From positions 1 to 51,589 of the forward strand of contig NZ_NXIF01000031.1 of NCBI RefSeq assembly GCF_002837275.1: a DNA stretch of 51,589 nt, given 5' to 3'. Made by a program: the position numbers and the translations under genes. The DNA comes from Malaciobacter halophilus (GTDB lineage: Bacteria; Campylobacterota; Campylobacteria; Campylobacterales; Arcobacteraceae). The notes beneath the pieces are model-generated. The model made no database searches. It saw nothing but the letters and a program-made list of their open reading frames with translations, and had not been told where the DNA came from. Shown piece after piece: positions 42,578-51,476 of the stretch. Position 1 is the first letter of the stretch, and each line of letters opens with the position of its first letter.

Positions 42578-42733
42578 TCACTTTAACTTATTATGATTTA
42601 TCTTTCCTTTTTTCTCTTCACTCCCAGTATATTTTGAAATCTTAGAAATTATCACATCTAAATTATCTTCACACTTAAGATATTTACTTATTTGAGTAAA
42701 TGCTTCATCCATTCTTTTGTGTTCTTCTTGCAT
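42578..42733 (-). pseudogene. Possible small ORF or gene fragment (51 codons)
   Basis: An open frame starts at ATG 42733 ('MQEEHKRMDEAFTQISKYLK') and ends at 42578. It is open upstream for about 18 further codons without a start. It is charged and helical, there is no ribosome site, and I recognise no family. It looks like a fragment left in the 422-bp stretch between the HEPN operon and the TRIC gene; otherwise that stretch holds only A/T-rich DNA. Confidence 0.3.
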
Positions 42734-42849
42734 AATATCAAGGTTATGTAGTTTTATTTTAAGGTCATTTGATTTTTCTTTTCATTTTTTTTTCACATAA
42801 AATATGCTTTTGTTAAAATGACTCCAAGTGTATGTCAACTGATTTTCTC

Positions 42850-43461
42850 CTAATCCTTCAATGGAGGTAGTTGCCATCCTTTATAGTAAGCAAGCATTCT
42901 TGTTGTAATACCTAAAGCAAGTAGTGTTATGATATAAAAAATTGTATTTAATCCTACAAGGTGTAAGATGTAATATGTTATACCAACTCCAAAACTTATT
43001 GTTCCATAAAGACCTGTTCTCATAAACCATGGTACTTCATTTAGAAGAATATCTCTTAAGATACCCCCTCCAACTCCATTAAAAAATGCAACAAATGCAA
43101 CACCAAATATGTTGTAACCAAATTCAATTGCTATCATTGCCCCAACTATAGAAAAACATATGACATCAATGGCATCAGCAAATATAAAAATAAATTTTTT
43201 TTCAAGTTCATGTTTTTTGTAAACTTTAAAAAATCTGGAGATAAATAAAACTACAATAACAATAAGTACTGGCATATAGTGAGTAAAAGAGTAAATATCT
43301 CTACTTACGAGAACATCTCTTATTATTCCACCACCTAATGCTGTTAAAAAAGCTGCTATAAATAATCCAAGCCAATCACAACCTTTTTTTACGCCAAATA
43401 AAAAGCCACTAAGTGCAGCTGATGCGATTCCTATATATTCAATAAATAAAATAATATCCAT
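42850..43461 (-). CDS. TRIC-family (UPF0126) cation channel protein
   Basis: Prokaryotic TRIC channels are trimeric K+-permeable membrane proteins. The 203-aa protein has seven predicted membrane helices in two repeats, each with the glycine-rich signature: 'ALGGGIIRDVLVSRD' and 'GVGGGILRDILLNEVPW'. AGGAAAT precedes the ATG and TATAAA lies upstream on the minus strand. It is usually a core gene, so it probably flanks the island on the right, though a third copy of the integrase-side 9-mer lies just beyond its start. Confidence 0.9.
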   Translation of the reverse strand: MDIILFIEYIGIASAALSGFLFGVKKGCDWLGLFIAAFLTALGGGIIRDVLVSRDIYSFTHYMPVLIVIVVLFISRFFKVYKKHELEKKFIFIFADAIDVICFSIVGAMIAIEFGYNIFGVAFVAFFNGVGGGILRDILLNEVPWFMRTGLYGTISFGVGITYYILHLVGLNTIFYIITLLALGITTRMLAYYKGWQLPPLKD

Positions 43462-43578
43462 ATTTCCTACTTAAATAAAGTACCGTATTTTATACCTACT
43501 ATGCATAAAAATGAATAAATTTGAAGACTATTGGTTTAAAAGCTTGAGTTTATAAGTTTTGTTATTATTTGTGAAGAT

Positions 43579-43606
43579 AAAAAGGCACGAAAACGTGCCT
43601 TTTTTT
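43579..43606. terminator. Terminator of the torA gene
   Basis: GGCACG and CGTGCC form a strong stem around AAAA, extended by A/T pairs on both sides. On the minus strand the stem is followed by TTTTT, immediately after the torA stop. It can also act on the plus strand. Confidence 0.85.
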
Positions 43607-46076
43607 ATAAGCTTTGAACAATTTTTGGTTTTGTAAAAGCGTTTATAGGTTTCAATTCACCTTTGAATTTTTCAATTTCAACTAATGCAGTATGAGCAAT
43701 ATTACTTTGAGCTAATTTTGATGTTCCTTTATCTATAGTAAGAACATTTACATTACCATGTTGGCAAAGTGTTTTATCTCCTAAGTTTTCAGGTGAGTAC
43801 CAAGCTCCTTCGCATAATACAGCAACTTCATCTATTACAGCATCTGTTACATAAACACCAGCTAAAATTTCACCTCTATCATTAAATACTCTTGCAATAT
43901 CACCTGTTTTTAATCCTCTTCTTTTAGCTTCTTTAGGATTGATTAGTACAGGTTCTCTTCCACTTATTTCATATAAACCTCTAATAAATGTATTATTTAA
44001 TTGAGAGTGTAGTCTATATTTAGAGTGTGGACTAATAATATGCATTGGATATTTTTTAGTCTGTTTTTTATCACCTAACCACTCAATTGGTTCCATCCAA
44101 GTTGGGTGTCCTTTACAATCATCATAATTAAACTTAGCAATTACCGGAGAATAAATTTCAATTTTTCCTGAAGGTGTACCAAGTCTATGTTTATATGGAT
44201 TTTCTCTAAAGTCAGTATATCTAGTATAATTTTGAGTAGCTTTATCGTCATCCTCAAATCTTACATACCCTTTTTCCCAGAATTTATCAAATGATGGCAT
44301 TTTTAAATTCATAGCTTTTGCTTTTTGTACAGCATCTTCATAGATATATTTAACCCACTCTAATTCAGTTTTTTCTTCTGTAAATACTTCTTCATATCCC
44401 CATCTTTTACAAAGTTCTTTACAAATCCAGAAATCACTTTGGCTTTCACCTGCTGGTTTAACATGTGCTTTTCTAGCAATAATATACTCTTTTGTTCCAC
44501 CTGTTTGGTCAATATCAACTCTTTCAAGTTCTGTTGCTACAGGAAATACAATATCAGACATTTTTGCAGTAGAAGTCCAGTAAGGTTCAGCTGTAATTAC
44601 AGTATCAACTTTTTTCCATTGTTCAATCATATTATTTACATCATGGTGTCTTGTAAGTGGTGAACCAGATGCATTATACATTAATCTAATATGTGGAAGT
44701 TTGATTTTTTTCCCATTTTGGTCTAAATCTTCTCCTGGTCTTTGAATTGCTTCAATTGATCTTGATGAAGGAATTACAACATCATGATGTTTTAACCAAG
44801 GTGCATTTGGATATTTTTTATTATATTTTTCAGGAATAGATTGGCTAATACCAGTAATTGTAGGAGCTAACTTATCTGTTGCACCACTTGAATTATATGC
44901 AAGTGAGAACTCAATTCCTCCACCTGGTAATCCCATGTGTCCTAGCATTGCTGCTAATACTGTGCACATCCAGTGAGCTTGCTCTCCATGGTCTTGTCTT
45001 TGTAGTGCTCTACCGCATAATAGTACTGTTCTTTCTTTTGCTAATGTTGTTGCAAATTTAGCAATTGTTTTTTCATCAACACCACATATTTTAGATGCCC
45101 ATTTTATATCTTTTTCTTGACCATCTTCTTTACCTAATAGATATTTTTTAAATTTATTGAAACCAACAGTATATTTTCTTATGAATTTTTCGTCATATAG
45201 TTTTTTTGTATATAAATAGTGTGCCATACCAATCATTAAAGCTACATCTGTATTTGGTTTTACTGCAATGTGTTCTGCATCTAAGAATTTTTGTGTATCA
45301 TTCTTTCTTGGGTCTACACTAAATGCTTTAATTTTACCACTAAACACTGCAGCTTGTAGTTTTTCATAATCTTTGTAACATCTATGAAGTGGTGTAGACC
45401 AAGTAATTTGGTTTGTAACTAATGGATCACAACCCCACACAACAACATTTTTTGCATTTTCAATAATTGATTTCCATTTTGTTGGAGTATCATATACAGA
45501 AGAACCCCCAAGAACGTGAGGCATAATAACAAGACCAGCACCAGTAGAGTAATCACCTGATTCAGTAACAAATCCACCTAAAATTCTCATCATTCTTCTT
45601 GATACAGTTCGTCCCCAACTTACTCTACCAGAACCACCCCACCAGTAGCATTCACCATAGATACTTTCAGGTCCATGTTTATCAAATGTATCTCTCATGT
45701 GTTTTGCTGCTAAATCAAGTGCAACATCCCAAGATACTCTTACAAACTCTTCTTTCCCTCTTAGATGGTTATTTGAAGGACCTTTTGCTTTAAGAAATGA
45801 TTTTCTAACCATAGGATATTCAACTCTAGTTTGATTTTGAATTCTATCAGCAGCTGCTTTTATCATAGGGCTTGGGAAATAGTCACCTTTAAATGCTTTA
45901 GTTTCTAAAACTTCTCCACTTTGAATTACTGCTTCAAACATACCAAATCTATTTGAACTTAATACTGTTTTTCTATCAAAATTAGTTAAATCTGCCCAAC
46001 CATCAAAACCTTTTGCTTTTACAGTTGTTGCTGCACCAAGAATCGAACCATATTTTATAAAATCTCTTCTTTTCAT
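43605..46076 (-). CDS. torA: TorA-type periplasmic molybdenum reductase (TMAO/DMSO/biotin sulfoxide group)
   Basis: An 823-aa bis-MGD molybdoenzyme of the DMSO reductase family, group III (no N-terminal FeS cluster). A twin-arginine signal starts 'KRRDFIKYG', so it is exported folded to the periplasm. The Mo-ligand Ser is S177 in 'GDYSTGAG'; the motifs 'YGECYWWGGSGRVSWGR', 'VVWGCDPLVTNQ' and the C-terminal 'INPKEAKRRGLKTGDIARVF' agree with TorA/DorA enzymes. It lies directly behind a monohaem cytochrome c gene, as in Campylobacter Cj0265c-Cj0264c, where the pair reduces TMAO and DMSO. AAAGGAG precedes the ATG. The exact substrate is inferred. Confidence 0.88.
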   Translation of the reverse strand: MKRRDFIKYGSILGAATTVKAKGFDGWADLTNFDRKTVLSSNRFGMFEAVIQSGEVLETKAFKGDYFPSPMIKAAADRIQNQTRVEYPMVRKSFLKAKGPSNNHLRGKEEFVRVSWDVALDLAAKHMRDTFDKHGPESIYGECYWWGGSGRVSWGRTVSRRMMRILGGFVTESGDYSTGAGLVIMPHVLGGSSVYDTPTKWKSIIENAKNVVVWGCDPLVTNQITWSTPLHRCYKDYEKLQAAVFSGKIKAFSVDPRKNDTQKFLDAEHIAVKPNTDVALMIGMAHYLYTKKLYDEKFIRKYTVGFNKFKKYLLGKEDGQEKDIKWASKICGVDEKTIAKFATTLAKERTVLLCGRALQRQDHGEQAHWMCTVLAAMLGHMGLPGGGIEFSLAYNSSGATDKLAPTITGISQSIPEKYNKKYPNAPWLKHHDVVIPSSRSIEAIQRPGEDLDQNGKKIKLPHIRLMYNASGSPLTRHHDVNNMIEQWKKVDTVITAEPYWTSTAKMSDIVFPVATELERVDIDQTGGTKEYIIARKAHVKPAGESQSDFWICKELCKRWGYEEVFTEEKTELEWVKYIYEDAVQKAKAMNLKMPSFDKFWEKGYVRFEDDDKATQNYTRYTDFRENPYKHRLGTPSGKIEIYSPVIAKFNYDDCKGHPTWMEPIEWLGDKKQTKKYPMHIISPHSKYRLHSQLNNTFIRGLYEISGREPVLINPKEAKRRGLKTGDIARVFNDRGEILAGVYVTDAVIDEVAVLCEGAWYSPENLGDKTLCQHGNVNVLTIDKGTSKLAQSNIAHTALVEIEKFKGELKPINAFTKPKIVQSL

Positions 46077-46087
46077 TTTAAACTCCT

Positions 46088-46675
46088 TTATTTTGCATCA
46101 GCCGCATGTTGCTGAAGATATTTAATGATTAAATTTTTTGTTTTAGGTTCAAGTGTTACTTGTTCCATCATACTCTCAATTTGTTGTGGCCATTGATTTA
46201 CAGTATAAGCATTAGATGCAGGTAAATGGTGGCACATTGAACAACTTTGTTCATAAGTTTTTTTAGCTTTAAGTTTTAATTTATCAGGATTTTTTGCAAT
46301 ATTTTTTGTATCTATTGTAAAAACACCTTCAACTTCGTGCCAAATTTCACCATAATCATCTTCATGTTTTTTGATAGTTTTAAAGTATTTGTTTGAGCTT
46401 TCTTCATCTTTAAACTCAGCATATAACTCTTTTCTTTTTAAGTCTCTAACTATCATTTGAGGATAATTTTCTAATCTATATCCTTTTATTTTAATAGTTG
46501 CCTTATTTGCTTGCTTTTTTACTACATCAATTGGAGTTAAGACAGTTATAAAACCTAAGTCTTTTCCATTTTGTAGTATTTTTGTTCGCTCATTGATTAC
46601 GGAATCTTGAGCAAAAGTAAAGCTTGTTAATGAAATTAAACTTAACAATAACAAACTTTTTTTAAGTCTTCTCAT
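46088..46675 (-). CDS. Monohaem cytochrome c, electron donor to the TorA-type reductase
   Basis: A 195-aa secreted protein. Signal peptide 1-22 with cleavage after 'FTFA'. The N-terminal ~130 residues are a non-haem domain; the C-terminal part has one haem site C145-S-M-C148-H149 and Met residues near 169-170 that may be the sixth ligand. It should pass electrons from the menaquinol pool to the downstream reductase (11-bp gap). AGGAG lies 7-8 nt before the ATG. Regulator-like direct repeats lie upstream. Confidence 0.87.
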   Translation of the reverse strand: MRRLKKSLLLLSLISLTSFTFAQDSVINERTKILQNGKDLGFITVLTPIDVVKKQANKATIKIKGYRLENYPQMIVRDLKRKELYAEFKDEESSNKYFKTIKKHEDDYGEIWHEVEGVFTIDTKNIAKNPDKLKLKAKKTYEQSCSMCHHLPASNAYTVNQWPQQIESMMEQVTLEPKTKNLIIKYLQQHAADAK

Positions 46676-46707
46676 TTAGTGTCTCCTATATTTGTCTTTC
46701 AACAAAT

Positions 46708-46736
46708 GTTATAAGAAGAGTATAAAAAAAGTATAA
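46708..46736 (-). promoter_or_regulatory. Three 11-bp-spaced direct repeats upstream of the cytochrome-torA operon
   Basis: On the minus strand TTATACT (46736-46730), TTATACT (46725-46719) and TTATAAC (46714-46708) recur every 11 bp, one helical turn. OmpR-family regulators bind such tandem direct repeats, and one is encoded by the neighbouring gene. The last repeat could double as a -10 box (TATAAC). A small inverted repeat ATTTGT/ACAAAT lies between it and the ribosome site. Confidence 0.5.
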
Positions 46737-46770
46737 TCTTTTATTTTTTATTTAATAAAAAAAAATAAAA

Positions 46771-47460
46771 TTATTTTAATGTTAATTTATAACCAATTCC
46801 TTGGATATTCTCAATAAGTTCTGGATAGATTTTTTTTCTTAGTTTATTGATAAACATTCTTATGGCATCTGGAGTAGCTCCATTCTCACTCCAAACATAA
46901 CTCTCAATTAAAGAAAATGGCACAGTATGCTCTTGATGTTTAATTAGTAGTTCTAAAAGTTTTTGTTCTTTTCTTGTAAGATTTATATGCTCATTTTTTT
47001 GTTTTAGTTCTTTTGTTTCAATATTATAATTAAAATTATTTTTTAATTTTAAAATTTTAAAGTCATCATTAAAAGAGGAAATAGCTAAACCCATTGAGAT
47101 TAATAATTGCTTTTTATCAAAGGGTTTTATTAAGATACTTTTACTTTTTAGTTCAATTGCTTTAAGCATATTTTCATCTGTGTCATATGCAGTTAAAAAT
47201 ATTAAAGGTATATTAGGGTCAATCTCTCTTATTTCACTACTCATTTTTAAACCATTCATTTTTGCCATATGAATATCTGAAATTATTAAATCAATAGAGT
47301 TTGTTTTGAAAACTTCAAGTCCTTCAAGTCCATTAATAGCAGTATAAACACAATTAACATATTCTTGAATAGATTCAACTATTATCTCTTGTAAACTTAT
47401 TTCATCTTCAACGATTAAAATATTTTTATTCTCTAATAACTTAGTAATTTTATTATACAT
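46771..47460 (-). CDS. OmpR-family response regulator
   Basis: A 229-aa two-domain regulator. Receiver: E18/D19/E20 pocket ('LIVEDE'), phospho-acceptor D62 ('LIISDIHMAKMNG'), Thr in 'FLTAYD', Lys in 'LIKPFD'. Effector: winged helix from about residue 155 ('INLTRKEQKLLELLI', 'DAIRMFINKLRKKI', 'IQGIGYKL'). I start at ATG 47460, which has GGAG 6 nt upstream; an in-frame TTG at 47472 is weaker. The first codons overlap the kinase gene by 8 bp. It lies between the kinase gene and the cytochrome-torA operon and probably controls the latter through the repeats at 46708-46736. Confidence 0.92.
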   Translation of the reverse strand: MYNKITKLLENKNILIVEDEISLQEIIVESIQEYVNCVYTAINGLEGLEVFKTNSIDLIISDIHMAKMNGLKMSSEIREIDPNIPLIFLTAYDTDENMLKAIELKSKSILIKPFDKKQLLISMGLAISSFNDDFKILKLKNNFNYNIETKELKQKNEHINLTRKEQKLLELLIKHQEHTVPFSLIESYVWSENGATPDAIRMFINKLRKKIYPELIENIQGIGYKLTLK

Positions 47461-49468
47461 CGCTCTCTCCAAATTTTATTAAAAATTTTGTTGGGTCTTT
47501 ATAATTTGATAAAGATATTTCACCATTCATTTTATTTTCTACTAATAGTTTGCACAAATATAATCCTGTTCCCGTTCCTTGTGCTTTTGTAGTAAAAAAT
47601 GGTTCAAATAGTTTTTCTTTATTATCTTTAGATATACCTCTTCCATTATCTTGAATAGTTAAGTAAAATTGATTATTTTCTTTTTTTAAAGTAATACTTA
47701 TTTTTGCTTCAAATAGAGGTGTTTGACGTAAAATCAAACATAATTCATCTTTTGCATTACTAATTAAGTTAATTAAAACTTGTTTTATATATGAAGGATA
47801 GCTATTGCAAGTATAGTTGATATCTTTGTCATATTTAAACTCAAGTTCAATTCCATTGATTTTCATTTGAGGTAGAGTTATTAAAAGGATTTCATCAATA
47901 GTTTTGATTAAATCAAACTCTCTTTTATCAAAATCTTCTTTATAGAAATTTCTAAAAGCATTTACTGTCTCATTCATAAGCTCAATAGTATCTCTTGACC
48001 TTGATAAAAACCTACTAGCTTTATATAAAGAGTTTTTTTCTACTATCTCTTCAGCATTACTAATTAGCATTAAAAGAGTACTTAATGGCTGTCTCCATTG
48101 GTGAGAAATTGCACTTACCATCTCTCCTAGTGCTGCCATTTTACTATTTTGTATTAGTAATTGTTCTTGTTCACTCTCTTTTTTTTCTAAATATTTTTCA
48201 TGACTAATATCATTTAGTGTAATAATAGTTCCTTCTAATTGTTTTTGAAACTTATTTAATAAAGGAGTTATTTGTACACGATAGACTTTATTATTTTTTT
48301 GTAAGTTGTAAGATTTTACAGTAAATAGGCTCTTTTTAATATCATGAAAACTTTTTAGTTCATTTATATTTTTTTTATTTTTTAAAACAGGAAGAATAGT
48401 ATCTAAAGGCTTTTCATAAAGACTTTTACTTTTAATATTAAAAATTTGTTCAAAAACCTTATTTATAAAAATAATATTTCCATTTTTATCTGTTAATAAA
48501 ATTCCCCAAGTAGGACTTTTGGCAAAATGTCCTAATAATAAATGTTTTTCATAAAGTTTTTTTTGTGTAATTGACATAAAGATTATTGTTCCAAGTCCTA
48601 ATATAAAAAGGATTAATGATGAAATTAGATTCATAAATAGTTGTTGATTTAAAGTCTTAAAAATCTCTTTTTTTTCTAAAACAGAAACAAATAACCAATC
48701 ACTATTTTTTAAGCTTTCATAAGTGAAAATAAACTCTTCACCTTTTAAGTTAAAAGTTTTATCTCCTTTTTTTTGTTTTGAGAAGCTTTGCAAAAATGCT
48801 TTTAATTTACTATTATTAAAATCAAGACCTAATTTATTTGATTGTACAATTACTTCAGATTCACTTGTCATCAAAAAGGCAAAACCTTTTTTTACAGGAA
48901 ATAGTTCAGATAGCTCTTTTTGTACAGAATTTAATTCTAAATCACTTGACATAACTGCTAAAAGTTTACCATTTTTATCATATATAGGTGAAGCAATACT
49001 TATGTAAAGTTTATCTTCAAATCCAGCTGAACCTACATAAGGTTTTGAAATTGTTGTTGTTCTTTTTTCAATAGCTTCAATATACCAAGGTCTTTTTGTT
49101 GCAATATAATCATCTGAATAGTACCAGTCTGTTCTTCCTGAGATTGTGAAGTTATCTGGATAAGAGATATAAACACTTTTAAAACCATCTCCTGAAATCA
49201 TAGCAGTAGTTAACATCTCTTTTATTGAATCAAAATCTCTAAATCTATCTTTTTTTATTAGTTTTTTCCCCATAGTCTCAACGATTCTTTTTAATGCAGA
49301 TAATCTTTCATCAAACTTTTGTTTATATGAACTTACAAGTTTTAATTGACTATGAATTGTTGTATCAAGTAAGTAGCTTCTATTTTTATTATATGTAGTA
49401 CAAATAACAAAAATATATACAAGGAAAAATATAATAGATATAAGAATATAAACTCTATTTCTTTTCAT
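47453..49468 (-). CDS. dCache-PAS sensor histidine kinase
   Basis: A 671-aa membrane kinase. Helix 1 (about 6-24), periplasmic dCache domain (about 30-275), helix 2 (about 279-300), PAS domain (about 312-430), H-box 'ISHQWRQPLSTLL' with phospho-acceptor H456, and HATPase with N-box 'NLISNAKDEL', G1 'DNGRGI' and G2 'GTGTGLYL'. In the sensor Y121, R126, W128 and Y129 ('YIATKRPWY') and D176 resemble the conserved ligand motif of amino-acid/amine-binding dCache domains. I choose ATG 49468 (AAAGG upstream); a TTG at 49504 is in frame. It overlaps the regulator gene by 8 bp, so the pair is cognate. Confidence 0.9.
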   Translation of the reverse strand: MKRNRVYILISIIFFLVYIFVICTTYNKNRSYLLDTTIHSQLKLVSSYKQKFDERLSALKRIVETMGKKLIKKDRFRDFDSIKEMLTTAMISGDGFKSVYISYPDNFTISGRTDWYYSDDYIATKRPWYIEAIEKRTTTISKPYVGSAGFEDKLYISIASPIYDKNGKLLAVMSSDLELNSVQKELSELFPVKKGFAFLMTSESEVIVQSNKLGLDFNNSKLKAFLQSFSKQKKGDKTFNLKGEEFIFTYESLKNSDWLFVSVLEKKEIFKTLNQQLFMNLISSLILFILGLGTIIFMSITQKKLYEKHLLLGHFAKSPTWGILLTDKNGNIIFINKVFEQIFNIKSKSLYEKPLDTILPVLKNKKNINELKSFHDIKKSLFTVKSYNLQKNNKVYRVQITPLLNKFQKQLEGTIITLNDISHEKYLEKKESEQEQLLIQNSKMAALGEMVSAISHQWRQPLSTLLMLISNAEEIVEKNSLYKASRFLSRSRDTIELMNETVNAFRNFYKEDFDKREFDLIKTIDEILLITLPQMKINGIELEFKYDKDINYTCNSYPSYIKQVLINLISNAKDELCLILRQTPLFEAKISITLKKENNQFYLTIQDNGRGISKDNKEKLFEPFFTTKAQGTGTGLYLCKLLVENKMNGEISLSNYKDPTKFLIKFGESDV

Positions 49469-49626
49469 ACGACTAATACCTTTGACACATTTTAAATATT
49501 TCAATAAAGTAATAATAGTATAGTTTTTCTAAAATATAATTATTATTAAAAATATTTTTTAATTTATTAAGTTCTAAAAATACACAAGATAGCACAAAAC
49601 TTATACTCATATAAAAATAATACTAT

Positions 49627-49632
49627 TATAAT
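49627..49632 (+). promoter_or_regulatory. -10 box of the Ni/Co uptake operon
   Basis: TATAAT 28 bp before the ATG of the DUF4198 gene; AGGGGA follows as ribosome site. I see no convincing NikR-type palindrome in the 155-bp gap. Confidence 0.45.
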
Positions 49633-49659
49633 TAAAAAAATCAAGTTTAGGGGAAAATT

Positions 49660-50382
49660 ATGAAGAAGTTATTAGCTATATTATCAATTGCAGTGGTGGC
49701 AAATGCTCACTTTTTAACTATGCTTCCATCAACAGATAATGTAAAAAGTCAAAAAGAGGCAGATTTAAAAATTGAGTCTATGTTTATTCATCCTTTTGAA
49801 CAAACAGGCATGCAAATGGTAAAACCTGAAGGTATTTACGTAAATAGTAAACAAAATAGATTAAAATTAAAACAAATTGAAAAGTTTAATAAAAAAGCTT
49901 GGAAAACATCATACAAAATTAAAAGACCAGGTGTTTATAAGTTTTTTACTATTCCAAAACCATATTTTGAACCAAGTGAAGGAAAGTTTATTTCACATGT
50001 ACCAAAAATTATAGTAAGTGCGTACGGTTTAGAAGAGGGTTGGGATGAACCAATAGGTTTAAAATATGAAATTATTCCTATGTCTAAGCCATTTGCTTTA
50101 TATAAAGGAAATATATTTACGGGAAAAGTTTTACACAATGGTAAACCAGCTTCAAATGTTGAAGTTGAGGTTGAGTTATATAATGAATTTAATTTAAAAG
50201 CACCAACTGATGCTCATATTACACAAGTTGTTAAAACAGATGAAAATGGTAATTTCTCTTTTGTAATGAACCATAAAGGATGGTGGGGATTTGCCGCACT
50301 TATAGAAGAGGGTGAGAAATTAAAAGATGGAAAAAAATATCCAATAGAAAATGGTGCTTTACTTTGGATAAAAGCTTATTAA
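49660..50382 (+). CDS. DUF4198 periplasmic metal-binding protein (NikK-like) of a Ni/Co ECF transporter
   Basis: A 240-aa secreted protein. Signal peptide 1-16 ends 'VANA' and the mature protein begins with His ('HFLTMLPSTD'). The rest is a DUF4198 beta-sandwich, including 'GKVLHNGKPASNVEVEVELY' and 'TDENGNFSFVMNHKGWWGFA'. NikK-type proteins supply Ni2+ or Co2+ to the CbiM/NikM membrane component. It is the first gene of an operon; cbiM/nikM follows after 12 bp. Nickel versus cobalt cannot be decided from sequence alone. Confidence 0.8.
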   Translation: MKKLLAILSIAVVANAHFLTMLPSTDNVKSQKEADLKIESMFIHPFEQTGMQMVKPEGIYVNSKQNRLKLKQIEKFNKKAWKTSYKIKRPGVYKFFTIPKPYFEPSEGKFISHVPKIIVSAYGLEEGWDEPIGLKYEIIPMSKPFALYKGNIFTGKVLHNGKPASNVEVEVELYNEFNLKAPTDAHITQVVKTDENGNFSFVMNHKGWWGFAALIEEGEKLKDGKKYPIENGALLWIKAY

Positions 50383-50394
50383 GAAGAAGGTAAA

Positions 50395-50997
50395 ATGCAT
50401 ATATCAGATGGAATTTTAAGTCCCGAAGTAGCAACTACATTAGCTGTAGTTGGTGGGGCTATGTGTCTATACTCTTTAAAAGAGATAAAAAATGAAAATA
50501 TTGCTTTAAGTGCAGCTATGAGTGCACTTTTTTTTGTAGCATCGTTTATTCATATTCCTTTAGGACCTACTCAAATACATCTAATTTTAGTAGGAGTTAT
50601 AGGATTGTTTTTAGGAAGACTTAGTTTTCTTCCAATTAGTATTGCTTTAATATTACAAGCTACTATGTTAGGTTATGGCGGAGTAACCTCTTTAGGAGCA
50701 AATATTGTTATTATGGCACTACCTGCGTATTTAGTTCATTTAATATTTAAAGCTAATTTTGTACAAAAAATTAATGAAAAAGTTAAGTTCTTTTTTGTTG
50801 GCTTTTTAGGGGTTTTTTTTGCAACAGTAATTTTAGCTTTAGTTTTATTATTTGCAAAAGATGAATATTTAATTGCTTCTTATACAGTAGTTGCAGCAAA
50901 TGTTCCAGCTATGGTTTTAGAAGGTATAATTACACTATTTTTATTAATGTATATAAAAAAAGCTATGCCTTCTTTATTAAAAGAGTATAAAATATGA
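50395..50997 (+). CDS. cbiM: CbiM/NikM-type substrate-binding membrane subunit of a Ni/Co ECF transporter
   Basis: A 200-aa membrane protein with about six or seven helices. It starts 'MHISDG', the metal-binding N-terminus of CbiM/NikM where the amino group and His2 hold the ion. A further His lies in 'PLGPTQIHLIL', at the position of the conserved second His loop. The stop overlaps the next ATG by 4 bp (ATGA). Family subunits CbiQ and CbiO are expected downstream; the start of CbiQ is visible. Confidence 0.9.
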   Translation: MHISDGILSPEVATTLAVVGGAMCLYSLKEIKNENIALSAAMSALFFVASFIHIPLGPTQIHLILVGVIGLFLGRLSFLPISIALILQATMLGYGGVTSLGANIVIMALPAYLVHLIFKANFVQKINEKVKFFFVGFLGVFFATVILALVLLFAKDEYLIASYTVVAANVPAMVLEGIITLFLLMYIKKAMPSLLKEYKI

Positions 50998-51476
50998 GAC
51001 TAATTTTTTTACTAACATTTCTTTGTTTATCATTATTTGCACATAGATTAAATCTATTTACTACTTATGAAGAAGATAATTTATTTATTAATGCATATTT
51101 TGCAAATGGAAATGGATGTCAAAATTGTAAGATTACAATAAAAGATGAAAATGGAAATGTAATAAAAAATCTATTTACAGATAAAAAAGGGGAAGCTATA
51201 CTTAAGCTTCCTAAAAATAATGTTACATTAATAGTTGATGCCAAAGGTGGTCATATTGTGACTAAAAAACTTACTTTTCATAAGGCAACAAAAAAAAGTA
51301 ATACTAAAAACATTGAAGAAGAATCAAAAAGTAAACTTCAAATGGAAAATGAAAAACTAAAAGCAGAGATTAAATCTTTACAAGCAAAGCTTGAAGCTTT
51401 TAATTTTTTAAAAACTATTTTTGCACTTTTAGTTATAATAGGGATATTTTATATTTTAAAAAGAGTTAAAAGATGA
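50994..51476 (+). CDS. NikL-like accessory protein of the Ni/Co transporter
   Basis: A 160-aa protein: signal peptide 1-16 ('FLCLSLFA'), mature N-terminal His ('HRLNLF'), a small beta domain (about 17-95) with C-Q-N-C ('NGCQNCKI'), a Lys/Glu-rich coiled coil (about 100-135) and one C-terminal membrane helix (138-156). This is the layout of NikL subunits, which replace CbiN. It overlaps cbiM by 4 bp upstream and the next gene by 4 bp downstream, so all are coupled. Confidence 0.8.
   Translation: MRLIFLLTFLCLSLFAHRLNLFTTYEEDNLFINAYFANGNGCQNCKITIKDENGNVIKNLFTDKKGEAILKLPKNNVTLIVDAKGGHIVTKKLTFHKATKKSNTKNIEEESKSKLQMENEKLKAEIKSLQAKLEAFNFLKTIFALLVIIGIFYILKRVKR

Noticed and set aside
34108-43600. CRISPR array in the accessory island
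   Set aside because: No regularly spaced direct repeats are present; the repeats seen are single inverted pairs.
49505-49659. NikR operator before the Ni/Co operon
   Set aside because: The A/T-rich half-sites seen are too degenerate to separate from background.
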